Positions 25,997 through 34,607 of a DNA stretch of 55,955 nucleotides are shown here, piece after piece. This DNA comes from Pseudomonadota bacterium. Its GTDB lineage: Bacteria; Myxococcota_A; UBA796; GCA-2862545. The stretch spans positions 1-55,955 of the forward strand of contig CANNIZ010000026.1 of the NCBI GenBank assembly GCA_947505245.1, in the 5' to 3' direction. Numbering within the stretch: position 1 is the first letter of the stretch; the number at the start of each line of letters is the position of its first letter. The notes under the pieces were generated by a model. That model made no database searches. It worked only from the letters and a program-made list of their open reading frames with translations, and was not told where the DNA came from. A program made the position numbers and the translations under genes.

Positions 25997-27788
25997 AAAC
26001 TTCAGGGTCGAATAGGACCTCGGCGGCGAGCCGCTCGGCGACCGTCGGGAACGCCTGGTCCAGCAGCCTCTCGCAGTAATCCCGCATCGTGGGCTCCATA
26101 TCGGCGGATAGCTGCGCCATGTGCTCGGCGCGCGTCCGCACGCGCCACGCCTCGACATCTCGGGCGATTGCGGCGCAATCCTCGCAGGGTCCGAGCGCGG
26201 ACGGCCCGCCGTAGGGCGGCAACCCATCGACGAACTTCGCGACCGCCTTTGGAGGGCCCCACACGACGCAGGTCTGGAAGTGCCGGGTGACGACCTCGAT
26301 TCGGTGCGACGGCGCGACCTGCGCCGCGAGCAGCGCGCGCACCGCGGCGGCCGAGTGGGTGAGGCACACGCTGCGCGCCTCGGCGTCGAGCTTCACGAAT
26401 GGCGCCTGCAGACCTCCGCGCTCGGGGTGGTCGAACGCGACGAACGTGGCGCGACCGCGGACGAGCTTCGGAAACGCTTCCGCGAGAGCCGCGAGCCCCT
26501 CCGTCTTTCCCTCCGTCCACGCGACGACCTTCACACGGCAATCGACCGCCCACTCTGCGTTCGGAGGCCCGTCCCCGCCGGTGCGGATTCGGAGGCAACG
26601 CACGGCCTCGCCTTTCGCGTCGATCCACACCAGGTCGCCCACGCCGGCCGGCCGACCGTCGATGACGGCCTTCTTCGCGAGCACGCCGACCATGACCGCC
26701 ACGTCGTTGAGGTGCTCGAGCGTCGCGTACTTCGCGACCTTGTACGAGCCGATCGCGACGGGCTTGCGCCACTCGATCCCGGTGGCCTTGCCCGCCGTGA
26801 ACGTCACCCGCGAGCCTGCTGGGACCTCGAAGCCGTACAGCGTGGCGGGCGCGGCGAGGGTCCTTTGCTGGGGCTCGTCGTCCGTCACATCGGTTCCGAG
26901 GGCCTCGTCATCTCCCGGGACGACCCAGGTGTACCCGAGCTCCTGCAGCCGAACGGCCTCGTGTGGTTCGAACACGAACAGCGACACCGCCTCGACGTCC
27001 TCACAGGCCTGGCCGCCTACCGAGGTGATGCGCGCGACGCGGCGCGTGCTGTCGACCTTCGCGAGCACCTCGTTCAGGAAGGCCAGCACGACGTCGTAGT
27101 CGAGACCGCTGCTTCGCGCGTTGCCGCGCAGGGATTCGGACCGCTTGCGGAAGCCGGCGCGGCTGGCGGTCACCCGGAGGTCGTCGTCGTCGTCCTCGGA
27201 CCTCGAGGCCCGTACGCGGAACGTCACGTCGTCCAGCGGCCAGCCAGCCAAGGCGCGGAGTTCTACAAACGCCTGGGTCGCCTCGGGCTCCCAGATCTCC
27301 TTGCGGTGGTACAGGAAGCCGGTTCGCGCTGCCGGGATCGGTTCCACCGCGGCGAGGTTGGCCAGCGCACCGAACAGGTCGAGGTCGTCATCGGGGACGG
27401 CCGCCACGACGCCCGTCTCGTCGTCGGGGCCCGCATACCACCGCAGGCCGTCGCCGCGGCCATTCCACGCGGCCTGGATCAGGGCGGCTCCGCACGGGTG
27501 AGGCGGCTTCGGGATCGACCTCGCCCACGCGTGACCCGCGATGTCGACTTGCAGCTCGTCGTGTTCGTCGTCGGGTGCGCGAACGGTCACGCCCAGCGCG
27601 TCCCGTGGCAGGCCCTTGAGCGCGGCCATGGCGTTCAGGATGGGCTCCGGGTCGCTCCCATTCGGGACGCGACGGTACGGCACGCCGCGGCGTTCAAGCT
27701 CGGCGACGACGCGCTCGGTCCGCTTCAACGTTCCCTTCGCAGGCAACGGCGGCAGCGCAAGAGGGGTCAGGACTTGATGATTGCTCAT
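25995..27788 (-). CDS. Unknown protein bracketed by two palindromic mini-elements
   Basis: 597 residues if it starts at ATG 27788, which lies inside mini-element B; the first nine residues, MSNHQVLTP, are then element-encoded. In-frame TTG codons just downstream are alternative native starts. The stop TAG overlaps the edge of mini-element A. No signal peptide or membrane helix is visible. It is acidic and mixed alpha/beta, with an N-terminal helix (TERVVAELERRG), a DDDDD patch near residue 205, a LAGWPLDDVTF repeat-like block and a C-terminal CEDC pair. I do not recognise the family. Codon use matches the neighbours. It is in the same direction as the kinase upstream and PBP downstream. Confidence 0.72.
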   Translation of the reverse strand: MSNHQVLTPLALPPLPAKGTLKRTERVVAELERRGVPYRRVPNGSDPEPILNAMAALKGLPRDALGVTVRAPDDEHDELQVDIAGHAWARSIPKPPHPCGAALIQAAWNGRGDGLRWYAGPDDETGVVAAVPDDDLDLFGALANLAAVEPIPAARTGFLYHRKEIWEPEATQAFVELRALAGWPLDDVTFRVRASRSEDDDDDLRVTASRAGFRKRSESLRGNARSSGLDYDVVLAFLNEVLAKVDSTRRVARITSVGGQACEDVEAVSLFVFEPHEAVRLQELGYTWVVPGDDEALGTDVTDDEPQQRTLAAPATLYGFEVPAGSRVTFTAGKATGIEWRKPVAIGSYKVAKYATLEHLNDVAVMVGVLAKKAVIDGRPAGVGDLVWIDAKGEAVRCLRIRTGGDGPPNAEWAVDCRVKVVAWTEGKTEGLAALAEAFPKLVRGRATFVAFDHPERGGLQAPFVKLDAEARSVCLTHSAAAVRALLAAQVAPSHRIEVVTRHFQTCVVWGPPKAVAKFVDGLPPYGGPSALGPCEDCAAIARDVEAWRVRTRAEHMAQLSADMEPTMRDYCERLLDQAFPTVAERLAAEVLFDPEV

Positions 27789-27904
27789 TAAATTTCCCAC
27801 AACGGACCGACGCCGATTGTTTTCGGCTCATTGTGGGGTGCTCTACCCAGCGCGGTCAAGGTTGAACGCCAATAGAAATGTGCAATCGTCAATTCCTGAC
27901 CCCT
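27762..27904 (-). mobile_element. Palindromic mini-element, copy B (REP/RAYT-like)
   Basis: About 143 bp with inverted ends AGGGGTCAGGA-TTGAYGATTGC at both sides. On the minus strand it reads TAGGGGTCAGG at the 5' end, then GTAGAGCAC, then a strong internal hairpin (CCCACAA...TTGTGGG with an inner GCCGA...TCGGC), then GAAATTTAATGAGC and the closing end. The first TAG is the stop codon of the upstream kinase gene. The ATG in AATGAGC opens the frame of the downstream unknown gene. It is in the same orientation as copy A, with the ends conserved and the centre diverged. Confidence 0.7.
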
Positions 27905-30263
27905 AATTCAGGGCGCGGGCGAGGCGAAACCCGAGGTTCGCCGATCGCATACGAACGTCCAGCGGATAGCGCACGACAGACCGCGTAAAAACGCCGAAGC
28001 CCGACCATGAGCCGCCGCGGATGACGGCCGACCCGGCGAGCAGATCGAGCGGCACGATCGCCCGATCGCCGGTCGGTCCACCTTTCGTGAACGCGTCTGC
28101 GCACCAGTCGCGCACGTTCCCGCCGAGCCCGCGCACGCCGTAAGGCGACACATCGGACGGGTAGTCGTCGACGGGAGCCGGCGTCGGTCGGCCGCGGTGG
28201 CTGTCGTGCATGCAGCAGCGCGACGGATCGAAGCGATCGCCCCACGGGTACAGCCGCCCGTCGACGCCGCGGGCAGCCTTCTCCCACTCGAGCTCGCACG
28301 GCAGGCGGTAGGGCAGGCCAGTGCGCGCCGCGTACCAGGCGGTGTAGGCGCGGGCCGAGGCGTGGTCGACCATCGAGATCGGCCAGCGCGGGTGCCACAG
28401 GTCGCCGTCGGAGTCGGCCTTCAGGACGAAGCGACCGGCGGCGTCTCGCCCGAATACGGGCTCCCCGTCGCTGCCGGCGCCGCGCTCGCGGGGCGCGCAG
28501 GCCAAAGCCTCGTACTCGCGGCCCTCGCCGGCGAGCGCGTTCAGGAACGCGAGGTATTGCTCGACGGTGACGGGGAAGCGCTGCATCGCGAAGTCGTCCA
28601 CCCACACGCGCCTTGAAACCAGCCCCTCGGGCACCTCGGGGTGGCCGCACGGGAACCACCCGGCGGGCACGAAGCAGTCGTCTGCTGGCAGATCGGTGTG
28701 CAGCTGCACGGGGGCGGGAGCGGACTCACCGGGAGGCGTCGCGGACCACGCCGTTCTGCGCTCGATCGTGAGCGGGTAGCGCACGCCGCCGAGCGTGAGC
28801 TGGTGGTTGCCGCGTGGCAGGCGCATCCGCGCTGGCGTCTGGCCGACGACGAGCGGACGGACGGGTGAGCGCTTCCCGTCGATCGACTCGACGCTGCACC
28901 ACACCATGAGGGCGCCGGATGGTGACGTGTCGATCGCGATCTCCTCGTAGGCGTCGAGCCAGCGGCGGGCTTCGACGGAGGCTTCGTGGTCGACGGGCAA
29001 GGCATTGAGGTGGGAACGCATCGCCCGTTCCGCGCGGATCACGCCGACCCGGTCGCCGATGGCCTCGGCGCGGCCGTGATCGTCGCGGCTGATCGCGAGC
29101 AGCGCCGCGCGGGCGGCAGGCGCGTCGGGATCGAGGACGAGGGCGGCGTTGAGCGCCTGTTCGACGTCCGCGCGTACGCGGTCAGCTTCGAACTGCAGAC
29201 GGTCGGCGTGGTCGAGAATGCGCCACGCAGGTCGCTTCTCGGCCTCGGGTGCCCACGCCGGCAACGCCGCGAGGGCAGCGCGGCCGGCGGTCCGCTTTCG
29301 ATCAGCGTCTTCTGCGAGGGACGCGGCGAGCGGCATCCAGCCCGTGGCGCGATCGACGGTGTCGCGAGCGCGTTCGCGGCGGTGGGCGCCGTCGAGCCAG
29401 GCCGTGATCTGCTCGGCGAACGCGGTGCCGTCGGCGAACCGGTCGGCCGGGTCTCGCGCCATGGCGCGCCACATCAGCGTGAGGAGCTCGGTCGACAGGC
29501 CCTCGCGAGCGCCGGTCGCGATGCCGCGGGGCGGTCCCGCCTTCACGCACGCGAGCACGCCGGGCACATCGTCGGCTTCGCGGCTGTAGGGGGGGAAGCC
29601 CGCGAGCGCGTGGTACAGCGTGGCGCCGAGCGCGTAGACGTCGACGCGCGCCCCGTCGGTGTCTTCACCAACCGCCTGCTCGGGCGCCATGTAGACGGGC
29701 GTGCCGGACACGGACCCGCGCGAGGGCTGGGAAACCGCGCGCGCGAGCCCCCAGTCGACGACCATGACCTCGCCGAATTCGCCGATCATAAGGTTGGCTG
29801 GCTTTAGATCGCGGTGGGCCGTGCCGTGGCGATGGGCGTAGCCGACGGCCTCGGCGGCGCGGAGCACCACCTCCACGAGGCGCCGAAGTCCGGTGCCTTC
29901 GCGATGCGCGACGTCGATGCGCTGCGCCAGCGTCTCACCGGCGATCTCGCGCATCACCACGAACGGCCGCCCGTCCGGCAGCACGCCGGCGTCGTAGACC
30001 GGCACGATCCCCGGGTGCTGGAGCGCCGCGCTCGCGCGCCCCTCGTGCAGGAAGCGGTCGAGGTTCCCGAGGTCTGCGACGCGATCGGCCCGCAGCACCT
30101 TCATCGCCGCGGTGCGCTGCAGCACGCGGTCGAACACGCGCCGCACCTCGCCCATCGCGCCGGTGCCGAGCAGCCCGCGGTCCTCGTACCGGTCGCGGCG
30201 TGGCGCCTTCGGGGTGGCTGCGCCGGGGGCGTCTTCGTCGTCCCAGGTGCTGTCGCCGGGCAC
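27903..30263 (-). CDS. Ser/Thr protein kinase fused to a SUMF/FGE-like domain
   Basis: 786 residues from GTG 30263, one base after the upstream stop. The kinase has GTGAMG (33-38), Lys55, HRDLKPAN (150-157), DWG (170-172) in place of DFG, and MAPEQ (192-196). DWG is a common variant in this bacterial group and is compatible with activity. Residues ~270-430 are helical. Next is a PEGA-like beta segment (about 435-510). A full-length FGE-sulfatase domain (about 530-786) follows, with FPVTVEQYLAFLNAL, RLPCELEWEKAARG, YPWGD, GGNVRDWC and NLGFRLAR. No membrane helix is evident, so it is probably cytoplasmic. It lies at the end of a chain with two lipoprotein genes. Confidence 0.92.
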   Translation of the reverse strand: MPGDSTWDDEDAPGAATPKAPRRDRYEDRGLLGTGAMGEVRRVFDRVLQRTAAMKVLRADRVADLGNLDRFLHEGRASAALQHPGIVPVYDAGVLPDGRPFVVMREIAGETLAQRIDVAHREGTGLRRLVEVVLRAAEAVGYAHRHGTAHRDLKPANLMIGEFGEVMVVDWGLARAVSQPSRGSVSGTPVYMAPEQAVGEDTDGARVDVYALGATLYHALAGFPPYSREADDVPGVLACVKAGPPRGIATGAREGLSTELLTLMWRAMARDPADRFADGTAFAEQITAWLDGAHRRERARDTVDRATGWMPLAASLAEDADRKRTAGRAALAALPAWAPEAEKRPAWRILDHADRLQFEADRVRADVEQALNAALVLDPDAPAARAALLAISRDDHGRAEAIGDRVGVIRAERAMRSHLNALPVDHEASVEARRWLDAYEEIAIDTSPSGALMVWCSVESIDGKRSPVRPLVVGQTPARMRLPRGNHQLTLGGVRYPLTIERRTAWSATPPGESAPAPVQLHTDLPADDCFVPAGWFPCGHPEVPEGLVSRRVWVDDFAMQRFPVTVEQYLAFLNALAGEGREYEALACAPRERGAGSDGEPVFGRDAAGRFVLKADSDGDLWHPRWPISMVDHASARAYTAWYAARTGLPYRLPCELEWEKAARGVDGRLYPWGDRFDPSRCCMHDSHRGRPTPAPVDDYPSDVSPYGVRGLGGNVRDWCADAFTKGGPTGDRAIVPLDLLAGSAVIRGGSWSGFGVFTRSVVRYPLDVRMRSANLGFRLARALN

Positions 30264-30264
30264 G

Positions 30265-30864
30265 CTAGTTCTCCGGGTGGCTCAGCTCGTAGTTTACGGA
30301 GGGACACCACGCGTAACAGTGGTAGTCGTTGTCGCCGGTGATGTCTTCGCAGCTGAACCCGCGGGGGCAGGCCTCTTCGCCCTGGCTGGGGATGCACTGC
30401 TCGAGGCACCAGGGAGCGTCTGCGTAGTAGGTGAACCACACGCAGGTGCCGTTGTTCCCGCAGCCGGTGCCGCCGGTGTAGCCGCCGGTCCAATAGTCGT
30501 AGTAGAGCGGGTCGTTGCACGGGTCGCACGCCATGCCGAGGGCGTCGTCGCAGCGCCCGTTGTCGCACCGCTCGCCGAGGCCGCAGTCGAGCGCCGTGGT
30601 GCGGCACTCGTACTCCTCGCAGGTGTGATTGTCTGCGTTGCACGCTTCGCCGGCGAGGCAGTCGTCGTCGGTCGTGCAGCCGGCTTTGCACTCGAAGTTG
30701 CCGGTCGTGTCGCAGTACTCGCCGATGCCGCAGTCTTTGGACGTGGAGCACGACACGTCTTTGCAGTTGCCGTTGTTGCACATCTGCAGGTCGCCGCAGT
30801 CGCCGCGATCGACACATTGTGTGCCCGCGGGGCACCCGAGCAGGAGGGCCAGGACGGGGATCAT
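30265..30864 (-). CDS. Cysteine-rich lipoprotein
   Basis: 199 residues from ATG 30864, which overlaps the VWA gene stop as ATGA. It has a very short signal peptide with lipobox LLLGC at the start (Cys10), followed by about 28 cysteines (roughly 14% of residues). They are arranged as repeated C-x-x-D-x-D-C-x-x-G-x-x-C modules (QCVDRGDCGDLQMC, GCTTDDDCLAGEAC), then a Tyr/Gly-rich loop (YYDYWTGGYTGG). Such repeats form small disulfide-bonded domains on the surface of myxobacterial lipoproteins. Role unknown; tight coupling with the VWA lipoprotein and the kinase suggests a shared surface or sensing complex. Confidence 0.85.
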   Translation of the reverse strand: MIPVLALLLGCPAGTQCVDRGDCGDLQMCNNGNCKDVSCSTSKDCGIGEYCDTTGNFECKAGCTTDDDCLAGEACNADNHTCEEYECRTTALDCGLGERCDNGRCDDALGMACDPCNDPLYYDYWTGGYTGGTGCGNNGTCVWFTYYADAPWCLEQCIPSQGEEACPRGFSCEDITGDNDYHCYAWCPSVNYELSHPEN

Positions 30865-31880
30865 TGCGCCTCCGGGCAGAACGCGTCCACCTGTCCGCCG
30901 CCGTACATGTAGCGGATCGTGATGCGGGACCGCAGCTCCGGCAGCTGGTCGCTCGCGAAGACCACGGCGGGGACCTCCTCCCCGTCCTGGGTGACGCGCT
31001 CGTACGTCCACTGACCGTCCGTGCACGGGACCTGCGCCTCGGTTCCATCGGGCGCGCCGATGGTGACGGTGAGCGTTGCGGGGTCGGGGTCGGCAGACAG
31101 GAAGTACGTCCCGGTCATGCGGCTCGTCGCGAGCGAGAGGTCCGTCACGATGCCGGCGAAGTCGTCGTCACACAGGTTCGCGACGAGGCCGTGCGTTTGG
31201 GTGGCCACGTCCACGTACCGGGTGCCCGGCGAGCTCGCCTCCGCGGCCGTGGGAGTGCATTGGGTCTCGTCCGTCACGGTGAGGGCCGACGCGTTGAACA
31301 CGTCGCGATCGCGGTGCCCCTTCACGTCGAAGAACGCGTTGATGTACTCGGCCGTCGCCCACGGGGAGCTGTCCTCTTCGTCGCTGACGAACACGACCGA
31401 GAGCTCAGCGTCGTCGCGCAGGAAGCCGGAGTTCGGACCCGCGACCAACGCCTCGTTGGTGAGCGCCATGTACGCCGTCTTCAGGCCGACTTCCATGCCG
31501 GAACCGCTGGTGCCGACGTTCACCTGCTGCCGGAACGAGGCCTCGGCAGCGCTCGGATCGTCCGCTGAGGTGATCATGTTGCCGACGAACGCACCGCGAG
31601 CGGACGAGGGCGAGTTGTCGGGGTCGTTCCCGTCGTCCGTGGTGGTGATGCCGATCTGGTAGTCGACGTTGCCTTCGACGAACCAGGTGATGAACGAGCC
31701 GAAGTTCGACGCGAGCTGCGACTGGTACGACGCCATCGAGCAGGAGTTGTCGACGATGAGGAGGATGTCGATCGACTCCGGGGGCTCCTGCGTGAACACG
31801 TCGACGCCCTGGTTCAGCTGGGGTTCGTATTCGATGCAACCACCAGCGAGCGCGATGAACGGAACGAGGCGACGCAGCAT
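30861..31880 (-). CDS. VWA-domain lipoprotein
   Basis: 339 residues from ATG 31880. The signal peptide ends in LAGGC (lipobox Cys15). The VWA domain starts at DILLIVDNSCSMA, where Asp44, Ser46 and Ser48 give the MIDAS DxSxS metal site, followed by GITTTDDG, ELSVVFVSDEED and a C-terminal beta extension. VWA lipoproteins bind proteins through the MIDAS metal and are frequent in Myxococcota. Its last 4 bases overlap the start of the Cys-rich lipoprotein, so the two are co-translated. The gap to the upstream radical SAM gene is 47 bases, so it may have its own promoter or belong to that transcript. Confidence 0.9.
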   Translation of the reverse strand: MLRRLVPFIALAGGCIEYEPQLNQGVDVFTQEPPESIDILLIVDNSCSMASYQSQLASNFGSFITWFVEGNVDYQIGITTTDDGNDPDNSPSSARGAFVGNMITSADDPSAAEASFRQQVNVGTSGSGMEVGLKTAYMALTNEALVAGPNSGFLRDDAELSVVFVSDEEDSSPWATAEYINAFFDVKGHRDRDVFNASALTVTDETQCTPTAAEASSPGTRYVDVATQTHGLVANLCDDDFAGIVTDLSLATSRMTGTYFLSADPDPATLTVTIGAPDGTEAQVPCTDGQWTYERVTQDGEEVPAVVFASDQLPELRSRITIRYMYGGGQVDAFCPEAQ

Positions 31881-31927
31881 GACGCCCTCCAGGAGGCGTC
31901 GCAATGTGAGTCGTCTGGAGGGCGCTG

Positions 31928-33334
31928 TCAAGCCCTTCCGTACCATTCGAACGCGACCCGGTACAACGGCCAGCGCGCGGCCATTCCGAGAAGCTCGCGG
32001 TCGAAGGTGCCGCTCGCGAGCTTCTTCTTGAGGCCGCGCTCGGCCCAGATCCGCCGCTGCGTCACCTCGTAGAAGGCATGGGGAAAACGCATCTTGAACG
32101 CGAGCCGGCCGCCGTTCTCTTTCCCCCACCCCGGTGGATCGACGAGGTCGTGTTTGACCTGTTCGTAGAACGGCGTGCCCTTCATCGGGTGAGCGACGGA
32201 GAGCAGCGCGACCTCGGGGTCCAAGCGGTGGAGCATCTGGATCGTAGCCTCCACGTCGGCCTTCTCCTCGGTCGGATAGCCGAACATCACGAACGTACCA
32301 AGCTCGATCCCGACCTCGCGCATCAACGACGCTGCGCGATCGATCTGCTCGACGGTGGAGCCCTTGTCCATCGCGTCCAGCACGTGCTGTGCGCCCGATT
32401 CGGCGGACATGTAGATCCGGTAGCAGCCGGCGTCGCGCAGGGCCTGAAGCAGCGGTTTGTCGAGCGTTTCGGGCCGCGCGACGAGGTAGAACGGCAGGTT
32501 CACGCGGCGCGCGACCATGGCGGCCGTGAACCGATACACCCACGCCTTGTTGATCGTGAACACGTCGTCGACGAACCAGATCTGGTCGGGGTTGTAGGTG
32601 TCGCGCAGGTGCTCGACCTCCGCGATCACGTCGTCGACTTCGCGCCGTCGGAACGTGTCGCCGTACACCTGCTTGCTGCACCACGCGCAGCTGTACGGGC
32701 AGCCGCGGGACGTGCTCACCGACAGCGCGGTCTCGGCGTGGCGTGTGCGCCAGGCCGCGAAGTACCCGTCAAGATCGGCGCGCTCGCGGTGGGGCCAGGG
32801 AAGTCGCTCGAGCGGACGGATCAGCGCGCGCGGCGCGGTGCGTACGGTCCTGCCGTCGTCGTCGCGAAAGATCAACCCGTCGATCGCCGCGAGGCACGAG
32901 CGGTCCCACGCCCACCCGTTCGCCCGGAGGTGCTCCATGACGGCCTGGGTGGTGAGCTCGCCCTCGCCGACGACGATCACCTCGACCCCGCCGTCGAGGT
33001 ACTCCTCGGCGTATTGGACCGGGTCCGGGCCGCCCGCGATCACGCGCCGTCCGTCGCGCACGAGCGTCTGCGCGAGCGCGAGGGACGTAGGGCGCGTGAT
33101 GGTGTGCCCGTAGAGCCCAACCACGTGCGGGTTCGCGTCGTTCACGGCCGCCAGGATCGCGTCCGGGCCGTGCGCGAAGGTGCTATCGAACCACTCGGTG
33201 GACGGGAACCCCTCCCGCCGCAGCCAGGCGACGAGGTATTGCAGGCCGAGCGGCGGGAACGGCCGCATGATCTCCTGTTCCCGAGGATCTTCAGCGAGGA
33301 TCCATGCGTGTGTCAGCAGGAGTTCGCAGGGCAT
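31928..33334 (-). CDS. B12-binding-domain radical SAM protein
   Basis: 468 residues. The N-terminal ~150 residues match the cobalamin-binding Rossmann-type domain seen in this class (MRPFPPLGLQYLVAWL, PHVVGLYGHT, GGPDP, VVGEGE). The radical SAM core begins near 205 with SRGCPYSCAWC; Cys212, Cys216 and Cys219 should hold the 4Fe-4S cluster. Later motifs include WFVDDVFTIN, IYMSAESGAQ and GTFVMFGYPTEE. Members include methylases and cyclases acting on lipids, tetrapyrroles and natural products; the substrate here is not evident. The start is set at the ATG preceding PCELLLTHAW with AGAGGAC upstream, not the longer frame. It is divergent from the lipoprotein at 33421. Confidence 0.9.
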   Translation of the reverse strand: MPCELLLTHAWILAEDPREQEIMRPFPPLGLQYLVAWLRREGFPSTEWFDSTFAHGPDAILAAVNDANPHVVGLYGHTITRPTSLALAQTLVRDGRRVIAGGPDPVQYAEEYLDGGVEVIVVGEGELTTQAVMEHLRANGWAWDRSCLAAIDGLIFRDDDGRTVRTAPRALIRPLERLPWPHRERADLDGYFAAWRTRHAETALSVSTSRGCPYSCAWCSKQVYGDTFRRREVDDVIAEVEHLRDTYNPDQIWFVDDVFTINKAWVYRFTAAMVARRVNLPFYLVARPETLDKPLLQALRDAGCYRIYMSAESGAQHVLDAMDKGSTVEQIDRAASLMREVGIELGTFVMFGYPTEEKADVEATIQMLHRLDPEVALLSVAHPMKGTPFYEQVKHDLVDPPGWGKENGGRLAFKMRFPHAFYEVTQRRIWAERGLKKKLASGTFDRELLGMAARWPLYRVAFEWYGRA

Positions 33335-33370
33335 CTCGCCGTCCTCTGGTCGGGAACCGCTGGCGCGGGA

Positions 33371-33376
33371 TATAGT
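33371..33376 (+). promoter_or_regulatory. Candidate -10 element
   Basis: TATAGT lies 44 bases before the ATG at 33421 in an otherwise GC-rich 86-base divergent gap. No good -35 is seen at 16-18 bases. It would give a leader of about 37 nt containing the GGAGG site. Confidence 0.3.
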
Positions 33377-33420
33377 CGGTCGGTCGTGCAGGCGCCCGCG
33401 CGCCACACCGGAGGCTTCGT

Positions 33421-34197
33421 ATGCGTTTTCTGTTCCCCGTGGCGGCTCTCGTCTGCCTTTTCGCCCTTCCTGCTTGTGGCGAGAAGAAGGGCCCGGAGAC
33501 GGCGGCCGACACGTCGGGCGGGACGACGACGGGTGGATTCGTCGACATCTCGATGGAAGACACGGAAGAAGACCTCGAGGGCACCGAACTCATGCGCGCC
33601 ACGGCGCCGTGCGGCGATCTGCTCAAGCTCGAGCCGGCTTCGATGATGGGCAAGCTCACCGATCCGCAGATCCGCTGCTTGGACGACTCGCTTCGAAACG
33701 CTGAGAAGCAGACCACCAAAGACAAGCTCTCGCGCGTGCTCATGGCGGACGCGTGGGCCAAGGGCGACGCGAACCGGTGGGAGGCGATCGTTCGCCGCCA
33801 CCTGAACGACATCGACCGGTCCGATGCCGATCTCTGCTTCAAGTTCGCGAAGTACCTCTCGGAGAAGGGCGCGAATTACTCGGACGAGACGCTGCACTGG
33901 GCCGAGGTCGCGCTGGACAATCGCCACGCGTGGACGGGCGACACGCACGTCAGCCGCGTCAACTCGCTGTTCAAGATCCGCGCCTACGCTTCCGCCGTGA
34001 AGTGGCAGTCGCTCGAAGAGAAGTACGCTCGCGAGCCGTCCGAGGAGCTCCTCGGCCAGAAGGACCTCGCCCGCAACAGCGCGAAGACGCTCGCGCGCGA
34101 GTGGCTCGAGTACGCGAAGCAGGCCGGCAAAGACCCCACCATGGCGCTGCAGATGTGCGTGTCGGCGGCGGGCACCGAAGAGTTCTGCGCCGACTGA
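33421..34197 (+). CDS. Lipoprotein of unknown function
   Basis: 258 residues with a classical lipoprotein signal peptide (MRFLFPVAALVCLFALPAC, Cys19). A short Thr/Ser/Gly-rich linker follows, then a helical domain that is possibly TPR- or Sel1-like (ADAWAKGDANRWEAIVRRHL, LCFKFAKYLSEKG, LHWAEVALDNRHAW). It contains four further cysteines. The start has GGAGG at 8-base spacing. It is flanked by the divergent radical SAM gene and a convergent small coiled-coil gene. No catalytic motif was recognised; an outer-membrane scaffold role is a guess. Confidence 0.8.
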   Translation: MRFLFPVAALVCLFALPACGEKKGPETAADTSGGTTTGGFVDISMEDTEEDLEGTELMRATAPCGDLLKLEPASMMGKLTDPQIRCLDDSLRNAEKQTTKDKLSRVLMADAWAKGDANRWEAIVRRHLNDIDRSDADLCFKFAKYLSEKGANYSDETLHWAEVALDNRHAWTGDTHVSRVNSLFKIRAYASAVKWQSLEEKYAREPSEELLGQKDLARNSAKTLAREWLEYAKQAGKDPTMALQMCVSAAGTEEFCAD

Positions 34198-34250
34198 GGG
34201 TTGTATCGCTCTCTGAGGCTCGCGGCGCGCTTCGATTGCGGTCGCGCGGG

Positions 34251-34607
34251 TCAGTCGCGGGCGGCGGCGCTCGCGGCCGTGGCTTCGGCGCTCGCGGCCT
34301 GAATCGCGGCGCGGGCTGCGAGGGCGCTGGCTTCGTCTGCCGCCTTCTTTGCGTCCGCAAGCTGCATGGTGGCGGCCTGGAGCGCACCCGTCGCCATCGA
34401 CAGCTTCTTGGTGACGGCCTTGAGCTCGGTCTCGAGCGCCGCGATCTTCTCGGCGTCGCGCTTTTCGGCGGCGGCGAGGCGGACCTGGAGCGCTTGCACC
34501 TGGGCCGGGTCGGCGAACGTACGCCCGGCGAGGGTCTCGTCGACGAGGCGTTTGAGCGGACCGGCCAGGCCGGCCGCGAGGGTTCGGGCGGCGGCATCGC
34601 GGATCAT
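34251..34607 (-). CDS. Small coiled-coil protein
   Basis: 118 residues, alanine-rich. An N-terminal helix is followed by a long heptad region (about 38-110) with AAEKRDAEKIAALETELKA and an Ala-dominated tail. No signal peptide or membrane helix. Its ATG overlaps the previous gene's stop as ATGA, and it is the last gene of a four-gene coupled cassette. The composition resembles phasin-like or granule-surface helices, but no diagnostic motif is present. Confidence 0.7.
   Translation of the reverse strand: MIRDAAARTLAAGLAGPLKRLVDETLAGRTFADPAQVQALQVRLAAAEKRDAEKIAALETELKAVTKKLSMATGALQAATMQLADAKKAADEASALAARAAIQAASAEATAASAAARD

Noticed and set aside
25845..27904. Mini-elements considered as a CRISPR array or attachment sites
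   Set aside because: Only two copies, palindromic, 1.8 kb apart, with diverged centres and no cas or integrase gene.
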